Source: Sphingomonas abietis
GTDB lineage: Bacteria; Pseudomonadota; Alphaproteobacteria; Sphingomonadales; Sphingomonadaceae
DNA length: 64,000 nucleotides
Direction of reading: 5' to 3'
NCBI RefSeq assembly: GCF_027625475.1
Contig: NZ_CP115174.1
Coordinates: 3,938,501 to 4,002,500 of the forward strand
The first letter of the stretch is position 1. Each line of letters starts with the position of its first letter. Of this stretch, positions 33,724 through 44,029 are shown one piece after another. The notes under the pieces are model-generated. The model did no database searches and was not told where the DNA came from. It was given only the letters and a program-made list of their open reading frames with translations. A program made the position numbers and the translations under genes.

Positions 33724-36054
33724 ATGGCCCCTATATCCTCCCGCGCCCTCGCCGCCGCCGCCTTTTCCGCGATCACGCTGGTCCTCGCCGCGCCGGCGCT
33801 CGCGTCGCCGGGTTATGACGCGGTAGATCCGATGATCGGGACCAGCGGCGGCGGCCACACCTATCCCGGCGCCTCCGCGCCGTTCGGCATGGTGCAGTTG
33901 TCGCCCGACACCGACACCAGCTGCGTCATCCGCGCCTGCTACGCCCATGCCGCCGGCTACCAATATGGCGACCCGACCATCCAGGGCTTCAGCCACACCC
34001 ATTTCTCCGGCGCCGGGCATAGCGACCTCGGCGATTTCCTCGTCATGCCGGTTTCGGGCGACACCGTGCCGCTGGAACCCGGCGATCCGGCCAGGCCCGG
34101 CTCGGGCTACCGCTCGCGCTTCGACCACAAGACCGAGGAGGCGCATCCCGGCTATTATGCGGTAACGCTCGCCGATCCGGGCGTCCGCGCCGAGATGACG
34201 GCCGGCACACGCGTCGGCGTCCATCGCTACGCCTTCCCGGCGGGCAAGGCCGCGCATCTGGTGTTCGATCTGCGGACGTCGTTCTACAATTATCCGGGCA
34301 AGACCTTGTGGTCCTCGATCCGGCTGCGGCCGGACGGGACCGTGACCGGCTGCCGCCAGACGCGCGGCTGGGCGCCCGATCGCATCCTCTGCTTCGCGAT
34401 GCGCTTTTCGGCCCCGCTCACCGATCACGCCTTGGTCAGCACCGAGACCGATGTCGCCTACAAGGGCTTCCAGGGGCCGGGGCGCGGCACGACCGATCTC
34501 GCCGAACTCCAGGGACGCGCGATCGTCGCGCGGTTCGATTTCGGCGCCCTGTCCAGGCCGCTGGAGGCCAAGGTCGCGATCTCGTCGGTCGACGAGGCCG
34601 GGGCGATCGCCAATCTCGACAGCGAACCCGGCGATTTCGACGCGATCCGCGCGAAGACCAAGGCAGCGTGGGAACAGGCGCTCGGCACCGTCGATCTCGA
34701 CGCACCGGCGGCGATGAAGACCAATCTCTACACCGCACTCTACCACGCGCTGCTCGCGCCCTCGGTGGCGAGCGACAGCGATGGCCGCTATCGCGGCACC
34801 GACAATGCCGTCCACAAGGCCGAGGGCTTCACCTTCCACTCGACCTTCTCGCTGTGGGATACGTTCCGCGCCGAACATCCGCTGCTCACCATCATCCAGC
34901 CCGAACGGCGGAATGCGGACTTCATCCGCTCGCTGGTCGAGAGCCAGAAGGAGAGTCCGTTCGGCATCCTGCCCGTCTGGCAATATCAGGGGCGCGAGAC
35001 CTGGTGCATGATCGGCTATCATGCGGTGCCGGTGATCGCCGACGCCTATCTGAAGGGCATTGGTGGCTTCGATCCGGACGAGGCGCTGAAGGCGATGGTC
35101 GCGAGCGCCACCTACGCGCCCTATGGCGGGCTCGGCGACTATATGAAGCTCGGCTACGTGCCGATCGACAAGGAGCCCGAGGCTGCCTCCAAGACGGTCG
35201 AATATGCCTATGACGACTGGACCATCGCGCAGATGGCCAGGAAGATGGGCAAGGCCGACATCGCGGCGACCTTCGCGAAGCGTGCCGGCAACTGGCGCAA
35301 CGGCTTCGACGCCAAGACCGGCTGGGTCCGCGCGCGCCTGTCCAACGGCCAGCTCCGCGCGCCCTTCGATCCGGTCTCGATCCAGTACGGCTCCGACTAT
35401 ACCGAGGGCAATGCGTGGCAATATAGCTGGTTCATGCCGCAGGACGAAGGCGGCCTGATCCGCGCGCTGGGCGGCGATGCCAAGACCGTCGCCAAGCTCG
35501 ACGCGATGTTCGGCTACGACAACAGCAAGCTCGATTATTCGTCGTCGGAGGACATTGCCGGGCTGATCGGACAATATATCCACGGCAACGAGCCGAGCCA
35601 CTCGGTCGCCTATCTCTACAGCTATGCCGGCCAGCCGTGGCGGACGCAGGAGCGGCTCAAGCAGATCGTCGACAGCCAGTACAAGCCGACGCCGGACGGG
35701 TTCGAGGGCAATGACGATCTCGGCCAGATGTCGGCATGGCTGATGTTCACCGGGCTCGGCTTCTACCCGGTGACGCCGGGCAGCCTCCAATATGTGATCG
35801 GCCGCCCGTTCGTGGATCATGCGACGCTGAACCTGCCCAATGGCCGCCATTTTGCCGTGATCACGGAGGGCCTCGGCGACGAGCACCCCTATGTCGGCAC
35901 GGTGCTGCTCAACGGCAAGCCGCTGGAAAAGGGCTATATTACCCATGCCGAGATCGAAGCGGGCGGCGAGCTGCGCTTCGTCATGTCGGCCACGCCCAAC
36001 AAGACATGGGCGACGGCCAAGGCGGATCGGCCCTTCTCGATGAGCGGCTATTGA
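33724..36054 (+). CDS. GH92-family alpha-mannosidase (exported)
   Basis: This 776-residue enzyme has a Sec signal peptide (SAITLVLAAPALASPG). GH92 enzymes are calcium-dependent exo-alpha-mannosidases. Characteristic segments are DPMIGTSGGGHTYPGASAPFGM, HTHFSGAGHSDLGDF, EGNAWQYSWFMPQDEGGL and GNEPSHSVAYLYSY; the last contains a Glu expected near the active site. Full length is normal for the family. It begins 21 bases after the dioxygenase and may be cotranscribed. A carbohydrate porin lies downstream across a 430-base gap. Confidence 0.93.
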   Translation: MAPISSRALAAAAFSAITLVLAAPALASPGYDAVDPMIGTSGGGHTYPGASAPFGMVQLSPDTDTSCVIRACYAHAAGYQYGDPTIQGFSHTHFSGAGHSDLGDFLVMPVSGDTVPLEPGDPARPGSGYRSRFDHKTEEAHPGYYAVTLADPGVRAEMTAGTRVGVHRYAFPAGKAAHLVFDLRTSFYNYPGKTLWSSIRLRPDGTVTGCRQTRGWAPDRILCFAMRFSAPLTDHALVSTETDVAYKGFQGPGRGTTDLAELQGRAIVARFDFGALSRPLEAKVAISSVDEAGAIANLDSEPGDFDAIRAKTKAAWEQALGTVDLDAPAAMKTNLYTALYHALLAPSVASDSDGRYRGTDNAVHKAEGFTFHSTFSLWDTFRAEHPLLTIIQPERRNADFIRSLVESQKESPFGILPVWQYQGRETWCMIGYHAVPVIADAYLKGIGGFDPDEALKAMVASATYAPYGGLGDYMKLGYVPIDKEPEAASKTVEYAYDDWTIAQMARKMGKADIAATFAKRAGNWRNGFDAKTGWVRARLSNGQLRAPFDPVSIQYGSDYTEGNAWQYSWFMPQDEGGLIRALGGDAKTVAKLDAMFGYDNSKLDYSSSEDIAGLIGQYIHGNEPSHSVAYLYSYAGQPWRTQERLKQIVDSQYKPTPDGFEGNDDLGQMSAWLMFTGLGFYPVTPGSLQYVIGRPFVDHATLNLPNGRHFAVITEGLGDEHPYVGTVLLNGKPLEKGYITHAEIEAGGELRFVMSATPNKTWATAKADRPFSMSGY

Positions 36055-36484
36055 GGGGGAGCGAAGCCGCCGCACGCGAAGTTGACAAAGTTGACAGCCA
36101 CCGGACCGAAAAAAAGACCTTTTCGCATCATGCCGCGCTGACCGAGAGCGCCCCGAAGCCCCCGGCTCGGCAGCAGTCTGACAGACGAAATCCTACAAGA
36201 GAAGCCCTGGCTTCGGACGGGGCTCCTCGGGAGCTCCGTGCCGGGCATCCGTGAAGCGCCGTCGGCCAAGGGCAATCCGCGGGACAGACGACCTGTAATA
36301 TAAGTGTCGCCGATATCGCCAGGCAACAAGATATCATAACCCCTTTATCCCCATCCATTCTCCGATCATTCGCGGATCATTGCCGCCGGACTTGACGCAG
36401 GCAAAGCGAACCGCCAGAGGCCGCGGCGATATTGGGATCGCTTTCATCCCGATGACTGCCTGACCATCGATCGGAATGACTTCC
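36055..36484 (+). other. 430-base intergenic region before the OprB gene
   Basis: No ORF here looks genuine; a minus-strand 93-codon frame (36048-36329) shows no conserved pattern. A direct repeat GTTGACA at 36081-36087 and 36090-36096 (9-base period) may be a regulator site or -35-like element. The region probably holds the promoter of the porin gene. Confidence 0.5.
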
Positions 36485-37804
36485 ATGCGAATCTCCCTCG
36501 CGCTGATCGCGGGCGCCGTCGCGCTCGTTCCGGTCGCAGGCCGCGCCGGCGACACCGCGCCGCTGCTGCCCAATTGGCTGGCCGTGCACGGTCAGGCGAC
36601 CTTCGTGCTGCAAGGGACACCGGGTTTCTCCTCGCCTTATGCCGGCACCAACAGCCTGACGCCCCACCAGCGCAAGGAGACGATCGACGCCACCCTGTTC
36701 GTCGGCGTGCGGCCATGGAAGGGCGCCGAAATCTGGATCAACCCGGAGATGGACCAGGGATTCGGCCTGTCCAACACGCTGGGCGTCGCCGGCTTCCCGA
36801 GCGCGGAAGCCTATAAGGTCGGCAAGAAGCATCCCTATTTCCGGCTGCAGCGCGCCTTCCTCCGCCAGACCATCGATCTCGGTGGCGAGACCGAGACGAC
36901 CGAGGGCGAGGCCAACCAGTTCGCGGGGACGCACAGCGCCAACCGGATCGTCGTCACCGCCGGCAAGTTCGGCGTCGGCGACATCTTCGACACCAACAAA
37001 TATGCCCATGATCCGCGCGGCGATTTCCTGAACTGGTCGCTCGTCGATGCGGGCAGCTTCGATTATGCGGCGGATGCCTGGGGCTACAGCACCGGCATCG
37101 CGGCGGAATGGTATCAGGGCGCCTGGGCGTTGCGGGCGGGTGGCTTCAACCTCTCCAAGATTCCCAATGGCGAGACGCTCGAAACCGGGTTCGGCCAGTA
37201 TCAGATCGATGTCGAGGTCGAGCATCGCCACCAGATCGCCGGGCACGACGGTGCCGTCCGGGTGACGCTGTTCCGCAATCGCGGCAATTTCGGCCGGTTC
37301 GACGATGCCCTCGCCCTCGCGTCCGCCACCGGCACGGCGCCCGACACCGCGCTGGTCCGTGGCCGGCGCACCCGGCTCGGCGCGTCGATCAACATCGAGC
37401 AGGCCGTCACCGACAGCATCGGCGTCTTCGCCCGGGCGGGTGTCGCCAATGGCCAGATCGAGCCCTATGACTTCACCGACATCGATCGCACCGCCTCGGC
37501 CGGCATCGCGATCGATGGCGCCGGCTGGGGTCGCAAGAGCGACACGATCGGCATCGCCGCCGTGGTCAACGGCATCTCCAGGACGCATGAGCGCTATCTC
37601 GATGCGGGCGGCATCGGCGTGCTGGTCGGCGACGGCCGCCTGCCCCACCCCGGCGCCGAGGCGATCGGCGAAGTGGACTATGTCTGGAAGCCGGTGAAAC
37701 CGCTCGAGGTCTCGTTCGACTATCAGATCGTCCGCAACCCCGGCTATAATCGCGACCGGGGACCGGCCAACGTGTTCGCCGTGCGCGTCCACACCGCATT
37801 CTGA
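36485..37804 (+). CDS. OprB-family carbohydrate porin
   Basis: A 439-residue outer-membrane beta-barrel with a Sec signal (ISLALIAGAVALVPVAGRAG). Family marks are WLAVHGQATFVLQGTPGFSS, WINPEMDQGFGLSNTLGVAG, GKFGVGDIFDTNKYAHDPRGD and a C-terminal aromatic (VHTAF). OprB porins admit glucose and other sugars. ATG 36485 is preferred over 36476 because CGGA stands 9 bases upstream. Together with the GH92 enzyme it suggests uptake of sugars released outside, though no inner-membrane transporter is nearby. Confidence 0.88.
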   Translation: MRISLALIAGAVALVPVAGRAGDTAPLLPNWLAVHGQATFVLQGTPGFSSPYAGTNSLTPHQRKETIDATLFVGVRPWKGAEIWINPEMDQGFGLSNTLGVAGFPSAEAYKVGKKHPYFRLQRAFLRQTIDLGGETETTEGEANQFAGTHSANRIVVTAGKFGVGDIFDTNKYAHDPRGDFLNWSLVDAGSFDYAADAWGYSTGIAAEWYQGAWALRAGGFNLSKIPNGETLETGFGQYQIDVEVEHRHQIAGHDGAVRVTLFRNRGNFGRFDDALALASATGTAPDTALVRGRRTRLGASINIEQAVTDSIGVFARAGVANGQIEPYDFTDIDRTASAGIAIDGAGWGRKSDTIGIAAVVNGISRTHERYLDAGGIGVLVGDGRLPHPGAEAIGEVDYVWKPVKPLEVSFDYQIVRNPGYNRDRGPANVFAVRVHTAF

Positions 37805-37813
37805 GCCCCGCGC

Positions 37814-38713
37814 CTACCCCGCCAGCACCAGATCCGCCTCGAGGAAATCGAGGAAGGCGCGCACCCGGAGCGACGGCGGCTCGTGGCCGACATAGAGCGC
37901 ATGGATGTCCTCGCTGTCGCCGGCGTTGAAGGCGTCGAGCACCGGCACCAGCCGCCCGGCGGCGAGATCGGCGGCGGCGTGGAAACGGCCCAGGCGCGCG
38001 ATGCCGCCGCCGGCCACCGCCATCATCCGCACCACCTCGCCCGAATTGCCGAGGAACGCGCCCTCGACCGGCTGCTGCACCAGCCTGCCGCCGATCCGGA
38101 ACGGCCAGCTATCCAGCGAACGGCGGAAGCTGAAGGTGAGCAGGCGGTGATGCGCGAGCTCGCCGGGGTGAGCGGGTATCCCGGCCTGCGCGAGATAAGC
38201 GGGGCTCGCCGCCAGCACCATCGCGCTGCGCCCCAGTTTCTTGGCGCGCAGCCTGGTGTCGCGCAGCGGCCCGATGCGGATCGCGATGTCCGCCCGCTCG
38301 CCGACAAGATCGACCAGCGTGTCGGTTAGCGCCAGATCGATCGTCACGTCCGGGTAGGCGGCGCAGAAGCGCGGCAGAATCGGGATCAGCGCGACCGTGC
38401 CGAACGGCACCGAGGCGTTGATCCTGAGCTTGCCGCGCGGCACCTCCTCGGCGCGGCCGATGCTGGCCTCGATCGCGTCGATCTCCGCGAGCACCCCCGC
38501 CACCCGGTCGCGATAGGCCTCGCCCTCCGCAGTCAGCGCGAGCGCGCGCGTCGTGCGGCGGATCAGCACGGTGCCGAGCCGCGCCTCCAGCCGGGCGATC
38601 GATCGGCTCACCGCGGATGGCGTCAGCCGCAGCGCCTTGGCCGCCGCCGCGAAGCTGCCGCCGCGCGCCACCGCCAGGAACGTCTCCATCTCGCCGATAC
38701 GATTGTCCATCAT
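37814..38713 (-). CDS. LysR-family transcriptional regulator
   Basis: A 299-residue LysR regulator. The N-terminal winged helix-turn-helix (GGSFAAAAKALRLTPSAVSRSI, residues about 14-35, read in parts) and a periplasmic-binding-protein-like effector domain are complete. It is divergent from an SDR gene across 102 bases, which suggests that it controls it. The LTTR repeat ATCAT-N8-ATGAT (38709-38726) overlaps its own start. Effector is unknown. Confidence 0.92.
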   Translation of the reverse strand: MMDNRIGEMETFLAVARGGSFAAAAKALRLTPSAVSRSIARLEARLGTVLIRRTTRALALTAEGEAYRDRVAGVLAEIDAIEASIGRAEEVPRGKLRINASVPFGTVALIPILPRFCAAYPDVTIDLALTDTLVDLVGERADIAIRIGPLRDTRLRAKKLGRSAMVLAASPAYLAQAGIPAHPGELAHHRLLTFSFRRSLDSWPFRIGGRLVQQPVEGAFLGNSGEVVRMMAVAGGGIARLGRFHAAADLAAGRLVPVLDAFNAGDSEDIHALYVGHEPPSLRVRAFLDFLEADLVLAG

Positions 38714-38815
38714 AACGATCCATGATTGCGAAGAACTTCTATAATGTATTCTCAGGAACTAATCACCCTGCCGCGCCATGCCTAACTAGGCCTCGACAGC
38801 AACGAGGAGTGTTCC

Positions 38816-39598
38816 ATGGACCTGCAATTGAAGGGCAAGACCGCGATCGTCACCGGATCGACCGCGGGCATCGGCTTCGCCATCGCCGAGCGGCTCGCCG
38901 CGGAAGGCGCGGACGTCGTGATCAGCGGCCGCAGCCAGGCCAAGCTGGACGAGGCCGCCGCCCGCATCGCCAAGAGCGGCACGGTGCGCGCCGTGCTGGC
39001 CGACGTCGCCACCGCCGAGGGGGCTGCGGCGCTGATCGCCGCCGCGCCGGAGGCCGACATCCTGGTCAACAATCTCGGCATCTACGAGGCCAAGCCGTTC
39101 ACCGAGATCAGCGATGCCGACTGGCATCATCTGTTCGAGGTCAACGTCGTCTCCGGCGCGCGGCTCACCCGCCACTATTTCCCGCAGATGCTGGCGAAGG
39201 ATTGGGGCCGGGTGATCTTCATCTCGTCCGAAAGCTCGCTCGTCGTCCCTGCCGAGATGATCCACTATGGCATGACCAAGACCGCGCAGCTCGCCATCGC
39301 GCGCGGGCTGGCCGAGCAGACCAAGGGCACCGGCGTGACGGTCAATTCGGTGATGCCCGGGCCGACGCGCTCGGAAGGCATCGTCGATTTCGTGAAGAGC
39401 GTGCTGCCCGAGGCCCAGTCGGATGAAGAGGCCGAGGCTCTGTTCTTCCAGAAGATGCGTCCGCTCTCGCTGATCCGCCGCTTCATCGAGGCCGACGAGA
39501 TCGGCGCGATGGTCGCCTTCCTGGCGAGTCCGCTCGCCGCCGTCACCAACGGCGCCGCGATCCGGGCCGAAGGCGGCATCGTCCCGACGATCGCCTGA
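38816..39598 (+). CDS. Short-chain dehydrogenase/reductase
   Basis: A 260-residue classical SDR. The cofactor motif is TGSTAGIG (residues about 14-21), followed by NNLGIYE. The catalytic Ser lies in ISSESSL, and Tyr-Lys in HYGMTKTAQ. A C-terminal GPTRSEGI loop is typical. Arg/Ser residues near the second strand (SGRSQAK) suggest NADP preference. Substrate is not predictable. It is divergent from the LysR regulator and followed by a strong bidirectional terminator. Confidence 0.9.
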   Translation: MDLQLKGKTAIVTGSTAGIGFAIAERLAAEGADVVISGRSQAKLDEAAARIAKSGTVRAVLADVATAEGAAALIAAAPEADILVNNLGIYEAKPFTEISDADWHHLFEVNVVSGARLTRHYFPQMLAKDWGRVIFISSESSLVVPAEMIHYGMTKTAQLAIARGLAEQTKGTGVTVNSVMPGPTRSEGIVDFVKSVLPEAQSDEEAEALFFQKMRPLSLIRRFIEADEIGAMVAFLASPLAAVTNGAAIRAEGGIVPTIA

Positions 39599-39624
39599 CC
39601 GCCTGACCATCTGACCGGGATAGC

Positions 39625-39663
39625 AAAAGGGCCGCGCTCCCGATCGGAGCGCGGCCCTTTTTC
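39625..39663. terminator. Bidirectional rho-independent terminator
   Basis: A 16-base-pair perfect stem (AAAAGGGCCGCGCTCC at 39625-39640, complement at 39646-39661) with a 5-base loop and flanking A/T runs. It lies between the convergent SDR and cyoD genes. Confidence 0.92.
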
Positions 39664-39682
39664 ATGGTCGATGTCGGGAGGC

Positions 39683-40039
39683 TCAGCCGTCGCTGGGCAT
39701 CATCGGCATCATGTTGGTGTTGAGATGGTACATCACCCAGACCGAACCGCCGAGCACGATGGCGAGCACGAACAGCGTGAAGAACAGCGCCTGCAACGTC
39801 CAGTGATCGGTCTTGCCGTCAATGTGCAGGAAGTAGCGCAGATGGACCAGGATCTGGATCGCGCCGAGGCCCATGATCAAGCCCGCGGCCTGTCCCCCGG
39901 TCACCAGGCCCTTCATCACCGCGGCGAAGGGAATGACGGTGAGGATCACCGCCAGCACAAAGCCTACCGCATAGGCCTTGCCCACCGGGGCATGCCCGAT
40001 ATTCGGCCCATGGCCGTGCGTGTCGTGGCCGCCGCTCAT
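39683..40039 (-). CDS. cyoD: Cytochrome bo3 quinol oxidase subunit IV CyoD
   Basis: A 118-residue subunit IV with three membrane segments ([49 protein letters not shown]). The N-terminus is His/Gly-rich. CyoD stabilises the heme-copper quinol oxidase in the inner membrane. The ATG overlaps the cyoC stop as ATGA. cyoE (heme O synthase) is not adjacent, so heme O must come from elsewhere. Confidence 0.93.
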   Translation of the reverse strand: MSGGHDTHGHGPNIGHAPVGKAYAVGFVLAVILTVIPFAAVMKGLVTGGQAAGLIMGLGAIQILVHLRYFLHIDGKTDHWTLQALFFTLFVLAIVLGGSVWVMYHLNTNMMPMMPSDG

Positions 40040-40668
40040 GCCGCAACTCCCATCAGATAGACAAAGCTGAACACGCCGATCCACACCACGTCGAGGAAGT
40101 GCCAGAACAGCGAGAGACAGGTCAGGCGCCGGATGTTGGTCTCGGTCAGGCCGCGGGTGGCGACCTGGACCATCATCAGAGTCATCCAGATCAGACCCGA
40201 GGTCACGTGGAGGCCGTGGGTGCCGACCAGCGCGAAGAAGGACGAGAGCCAGCCGGAGCGATCCGGGCCGAAGCCCTCGTGGATCAGCGTGGTGAACTCG
40301 TTGATCTCCATGCCGATGAAGCCGACGCCGCACAGCGCGGTGAGGAACAGCCAGGCAAGCGTGCCGTTCTTCGAGCCCTTGTGAGCCGCGATCATCGACA
40401 GACCGTAGGTGAGCGAGGAGAGCAGCAGCAGCGCAGTTTCGACGGCCACATAGGGCAGTTCGAAGATCGTGTGCGGCGTCGGGCCACCGGCGAACGCCTG
40501 GGACATCACCGCATAGGTGGCGAACAGGCCCGAGAAGATGACGCAATCGCTCATCAGGTAGATCCAAAAACCGAGCTGGACCGACCCGAACTGGTCGTGA
40601 TGTTCCTCATGGTGGTCGTGATGACCACCGTGGCCGGAACCGTGGGTATCAATGGTGGCGCTGGTCAT
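40036..40668 (-). CDS. cyoC: Cytochrome bo3 quinol oxidase subunit III CyoC
   Basis: A 210-residue heme-copper oxidase subunit III with five predicted membrane segments and a His-rich N-terminus ([17 protein letters not shown]). Family marks are [15 protein letters not shown] [17 protein letters not shown] and [17 protein letters not shown] 40668 is one base after the cyoB stop. The poly-His stretch could bind metal, but this is inference. Confidence 0.94.
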   Translation of the reverse strand: MTSATIDTHGSGHGGHHDHHEEHHDQFGSVQLGFWIYLMSDCVIFSGLFATYAVMSQAFAGGPTPHTIFELPYVAVETALLLLSSLTYGLSMIAAHKGSKNGTLAWLFLTALCGVGFIGMEINEFTTLIHEGFGPDRSGWLSSFFALVGTHGLHVTSGLIWMTLMMVQVATRGLTETNIRRLTCLSLFWHFLDVVWIGVFSFVYLMGVAA

Positions 40669-40669
40669 G

Positions 40670-42655
40670 TCAGGCAGCCTCGGCAAGTGCGGCATTGCGA
40701 GCCTCGATCTCCGCCACTTCTTCGGCGGGGACGTAGTAATCGCGATCCTGGTCAAACGAATGGACGATGGCGGAACCGATCATTGCGACGAAGAAGAGGC
40801 CAGCCATCCACCAGACGTGCCAGATCATGCCGAAACCGAACGGCAGCGACAGGATGCCGATCACCGGACCCGCCCAGGTGTTGCGGGGCATGTGGATCGG
40901 GTGGAAGGTGGTCGGCGTCGGCGAGATGCCCTTCCGCTTCATGTCGTGCCAGGCGTCGAGCGCCTCGACATGCGGCGTCTGGGCGAAGTTGTAATAGGCG
41001 GCCGGCGATGCGGTCGACCATTCCAGCGTGCGCCCGTTCCACGGATCGCCGGTGAGATCGCGATTCTCGTGACGATCGCGGATCGAGACGAGGATCTGGG
41101 CGACCTGGAAGATGATGCCGAACATGATCAGCACCGCGCCACAGCAGGCCACGACGAAATAGGGCTGCCAGGCGAGATCGGCATAATGCTGGAGGCGACG
41201 GGTCGCGCCCATGAAGCCCAAGGCGTAGAGCGGCATGAAGGCGACGTAGAAGCCGATCACCCAGCACCAGAAGGACCATTTGCCCAGGCGCTCGTTGAGG
41301 AAGAAGCCGGTGGCCTTCGGGAACCAGTAGTTCATCGCCGCGAAGCAGCCGAACAGCACGCCGCCGATGATCACGTTATGGAAATGGGCGATCAGGAACA
41401 GCGAGTTGTGGAGCACGAAGTCGGCACCCGGGAGCGCCAGCATCACGCCGGTCATGCCGCCGATGGTGAAGGTCACCATGAAGGCGATGGTCCACATCAT
41501 CGGCAGGTCCATGCGGACCCGGCCCTTGTACATGGTGAACAGCCAGTTGAAGATCTTCACGCCGGTGGGCACCGAGATGATCATCGTCGTCGTGGCGAAG
41601 AAGGTGTTGACGCTGGCGCCCGATCCCATCGTGAAGAAGTGGTGCAGCCACACGATGAAGGACAGGCCGGCGATCGCCATGGTCGCGTAGACCATCGAGG
41701 TGTAGCCGAACAGCGGCTTGCCCGAATAGGTCGCGGTCACTTCCGAGAACACGCCGAACACCGGGAGGACGAGAATGTAGACCTCCGGGTGACCCCACAT
41801 CCAGATCAGGTTCACGTAGTTCATGGGGTTGCCGCCATGATCCACCGTGAAGAAGTGGAAGCCGAGATAGCGATCGAGGGTCAGGAGTGCGAGCGTGACG
41901 GTGAGGATCGGGAAGGCGGCGACGATCAGCATGTTGGTGCAGAGCGACGTCCAGGTGAACACCGGCATACGCATCAGGGTCATGCCCGGTGCGCGCATCT
42001 TCAGGATGGTGGTGATGAAGTTCACACCGGCCAGCGTGGTGCCGATGCCCGAGATCTGGAGCGCCCAGATATAATAATCCATGCCGGCGTCAGGCGAGAA
42101 TTGCAGCTCGCTGAGCGGCGGATAGGCCAGCCAGCCGGCGCGGGCGAAATTGCCGATCGCGAGGCTGATGTTGACCAGCAGCGCACCCGACACGGTCAGC
42201 CAGAAGCTCAGCGAGTTGAGGTACGGGAAGGCCACGTCGCGCGCGCCGATCTGCAACGGCACAACGACGTTCATCAGGCCGATCACGAAGGGCATCGCGA
42301 CGAAGAAGATCATGATCACGCCATGGGCGCTGAAGATCTGGTCGAAATGGTCAGGCGGCAGATAACCCTGCGCGCCGCCGGCGGCGATCGCCTGCTGGGT
42401 CCGCATCATGATCGCGTCCGAGAAGCCGCGCAGCAGCATCACCAGGGCCAGGATCAGATACATGATGCCGATCTTCTTGTGGTCGACCGACGTCAGCCAG
42501 TCCTTCCACAGCGGCACCCAGAATTTGTTGGCGTGGATCAAATAGAGCACGCCGAGCACCACCAGGCCCATGAAGCCGGTGGCCCCCATCACGATGGGGT
42601 TGTCGAGAGGAAGGGAGCTCAGTGTGAGCTTGCCGAAAATCAGACTCATATCCAT
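40670..42655 (-). CDS. cyoB: Cytochrome bo3 quinol oxidase subunit I CyoB
   Basis: A 661-residue catalytic subunit. Heme ligand His lies in [12 protein letters not shown]. CuB ligands lie in [11 protein letters not shown] (with the cross-linked Tyr) and [11 protein letters not shown]. The heme-o/heme-b His pair is in [13 protein letters not shown]. It reduces O2 to water and pumps protons. ATG 42655 (MDMSL) is chosen; ATG 42649 is a second possibility. It starts 4 bases after cyoA. Confidence 0.96.
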   Translation of the reverse strand: MDMSLIFGKLTLSSLPLDNPIVMGATGFMGLVVLGVLYLIHANKFWVPLWKDWLTSVDHKKIGIMYLILALVMLLRGFSDAIMMRTQQAIAAGGAQGYLPPDHFDQIFSAHGVIMIFFVAMPFVIGLMNVVVPLQIGARDVAFPYLNSLSFWLTVSGALLVNISLAIGNFARAGWLAYPPLSELQFSPDAGMDYYIWALQISGIGTTLAGVNFITTILKMRAPGMTLMRMPVFTWTSLCTNMLIVAAFPILTVTLALLTLDRYLGFHFFTVDHGGNPMNYVNLIWMWGHPEVYILVLPVFGVFSEVTATYSGKPLFGYTSMVYATMAIAGLSFIVWLHHFFTMGSGASVNTFFATTTMIISVPTGVKIFNWLFTMYKGRVRMDLPMMWTIAFMVTFTIGGMTGVMLALPGADFVLHNSLFLIAHFHNVIIGGVLFGCFAAMNYWFPKATGFFLNERLGKWSFWCWVIGFYVAFMPLYALGFMGATRRLQHYADLAWQPYFVVACCGAVLIMFGIIFQVAQILVSIRDRHENRDLTGDPWNGRTLEWSTASPAAYYNFAQTPHVEALDAWHDMKRKGISPTPTTFHPIHMPRNTWAGPVIGILSLPFGFGMIWHVWWMAGLFFVAMIGSAIVHSFDQDRDYYVPAEEVAEIEARNAALAEAA

Positions 42656-42659
42656 CGGT

Positions 42660-43571
42660 TCAGTCCTGCTTCGCCGGCATCGGCATGCCATTCATGTCGG
42701 CAGCCTGGGGCTGGCCGGCGGCGGCGTGGTTCATGTCTTTGGTCAGCACGGTCTGGAACATCTGCGGCGCGACATTGCCGTAGACGCGCACCGGATCATG
42801 ATGGCTCTGCTGGGCCAGCGCGGCATAACCGCCGGCATCGAGCGAGGCAGAACTCGCCTTGGCCTGCTTCACCCACGCATCGAAGCCCTGCTGGTCGGTC
42901 GCCTTGGCCTCGAAGCCCATGTCGGCGAAACCGTCGCCCGAGAAGTTTGCGGAGATGCCCTTATAGGTGCCGGCCTTGTTGGCGATCAGGCTCAGCTGGG
43001 TCTGCATGCCCGCCATCGCATAGACCTGGGTGCCGAGCTTGGGGATGAAGAAGCTGTTCATCACCCCGTCCGACGTGATCGTGAAATGGACCGGACGATC
43101 GACCGGCATCGCCAGCTCGTTCACCGAGGCGACGCCCTGCTCGGGATAGATGAACAGCCACTTCCAATCGAGCGCAACGACCTGAACCTCGAGCGGCTTC
43201 TGGCTCGACGCGATCGGGCGATAGGGGTCCAGATCGTGGGTCGTGCGATAGCAGATCACCGCCAGGGAGAGCACGATCAGGGCCGGAACCACCCAGATCA
43301 CGACCTCGATCCGGTTGGAATGCGACCATTCGGGCGCATAGTCTGCAGCCGTGTTGCTCGAACGATAACGCCACGCGAACGCAAGCGTCATCACGATCAC
43401 CGGGATCACGACGATCAGCATCAGCGCCGTCGCCCACAAAGTGGTGTGGAGATTCTCGACGGCGATCGCGCCGGCGGGATCGAACAGATCCCACGAACAG
43501 CCGCCCAACAGCAGCAGCGGGGTGAGAGGGAGAATGCGCGCCGCCAGGGCGCGGGAAGTGCTTCGGATCAT
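42660..43571 (-). CDS. cyoA: Cytochrome bo3 quinol oxidase subunit II CyoA (lipoprotein)
   Basis: A 303-residue lipoprotein; LLLLGGCSW is the lipobox, followed by two membrane segments. The C-terminal cupredoxin-like domain ([18 protein letters not shown]) lacks the CuA Cys-x3-Cys pair, so it is a quinol oxidase, not a cytochrome c oxidase. It accepts electrons from ubiquinol via the bound quinone site. ATG 43571 is used; an upstream TTG is in frame but unneeded. The operon order is cyoA-B-C-D. Confidence 0.95.
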   Translation of the reverse strand: MIRSTSRALAARILPLTPLLLLGGCSWDLFDPAGAIAVENLHTTLWATALMLIVVIPVIVMTLAFAWRYRSSNTAADYAPEWSHSNRIEVVIWVVPALIVLSLAVICYRTTHDLDPYRPIASSQKPLEVQVVALDWKWLFIYPEQGVASVNELAMPVDRPVHFTITSDGVMNSFFIPKLGTQVYAMAGMQTQLSLIANKAGTYKGISANFSGDGFADMGFEAKATDQQGFDAWVKQAKASSASLDAGGYAALAQQSHHDPVRVYGNVAPQMFQTVLTKDMNHAAAGQPQAADMNGMPMPAKQD

Positions 43572-44029
43572 CAGGTCCAACCAGTCGGAGAAGAGCGGGC
43601 ATCGGCGCCCGCGATCAGCTGTGGGCGGTTTTCCTGCGGCCTATGGCACCGCCAAGACCCTGCTGGCCGCGCAACGTCGATTGACTTGTTCCATGGCTCG
43701 CCCCGTTGACCCGGATCAATGATTTTTTCAATTCACGTTTTTGCACCGCAGCGTGCAACTAATGCACCTTACCAAAACGTCAAGCTGACTTTATGGCATT
43801 CGGCAGGCCTCCATGCGTCCAGGGACCAATGCCAGCGCAAAACGCCCCTCGGCGGACGGCATCATTCGTCGACCGCCTGACCGCCCGCCACGATTCGGCA
43901 GACGCAAGCACAAGAATGGCGGATTAGGGGGATTTTACGCGACGTGACAAAATCCGAAAAAAGGCCAAGAATGGTTTTCAGATGAGAGCCTGAATAATCC
44001 GGCCGCGTCAATCAAGAGAGGATGAAGCG
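43572..44029. other. 458-base regulatory region upstream of cyoABCD
   Basis: No convincing ORF. It contains the FNR/FixK-type box at 43706, and an inverted repeat TTGCAC-N6-GTGCAA (43741-43758) just upstream of it relative to cyo. The rest, near 43800-44000, is AT-richer than the neighbouring coding DNA, and no further gene was recognised there. Confidence 0.5.
43706..43719. promoter_or_regulatory. FNR/FixK-type box upstream of cyoA
   Basis: TTGAC-CCGG-ATCAA is a near-perfect FNR/Anr/FixK palindrome (TTGAT-N4-ATCAA). It is centred about 141 bases before the cyoA ATG. It suggests oxygen-linked control of the quinol oxidase, probably repression in low oxygen, but the direction is inferred. Confidence 0.6.

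Noticed and set aside
33544..36075. Long minus-strand frame of 843 codons over the GH92 gene
   Set aside because: Antisense shadow; the plus-strand GH92 motifs are unmistakable.
36048..36329. Minus-strand ORF of 93 codons before the porin gene
   Set aside because: It begins without a good ribosome-binding site, overlaps the GH92 stop region and has no family-like pattern.
40652..43048. Long plus-strand frame of 798 codons over cyoB
   Set aside because: Antisense of cyoB; rich in His, Asp and Gln without domain structure.
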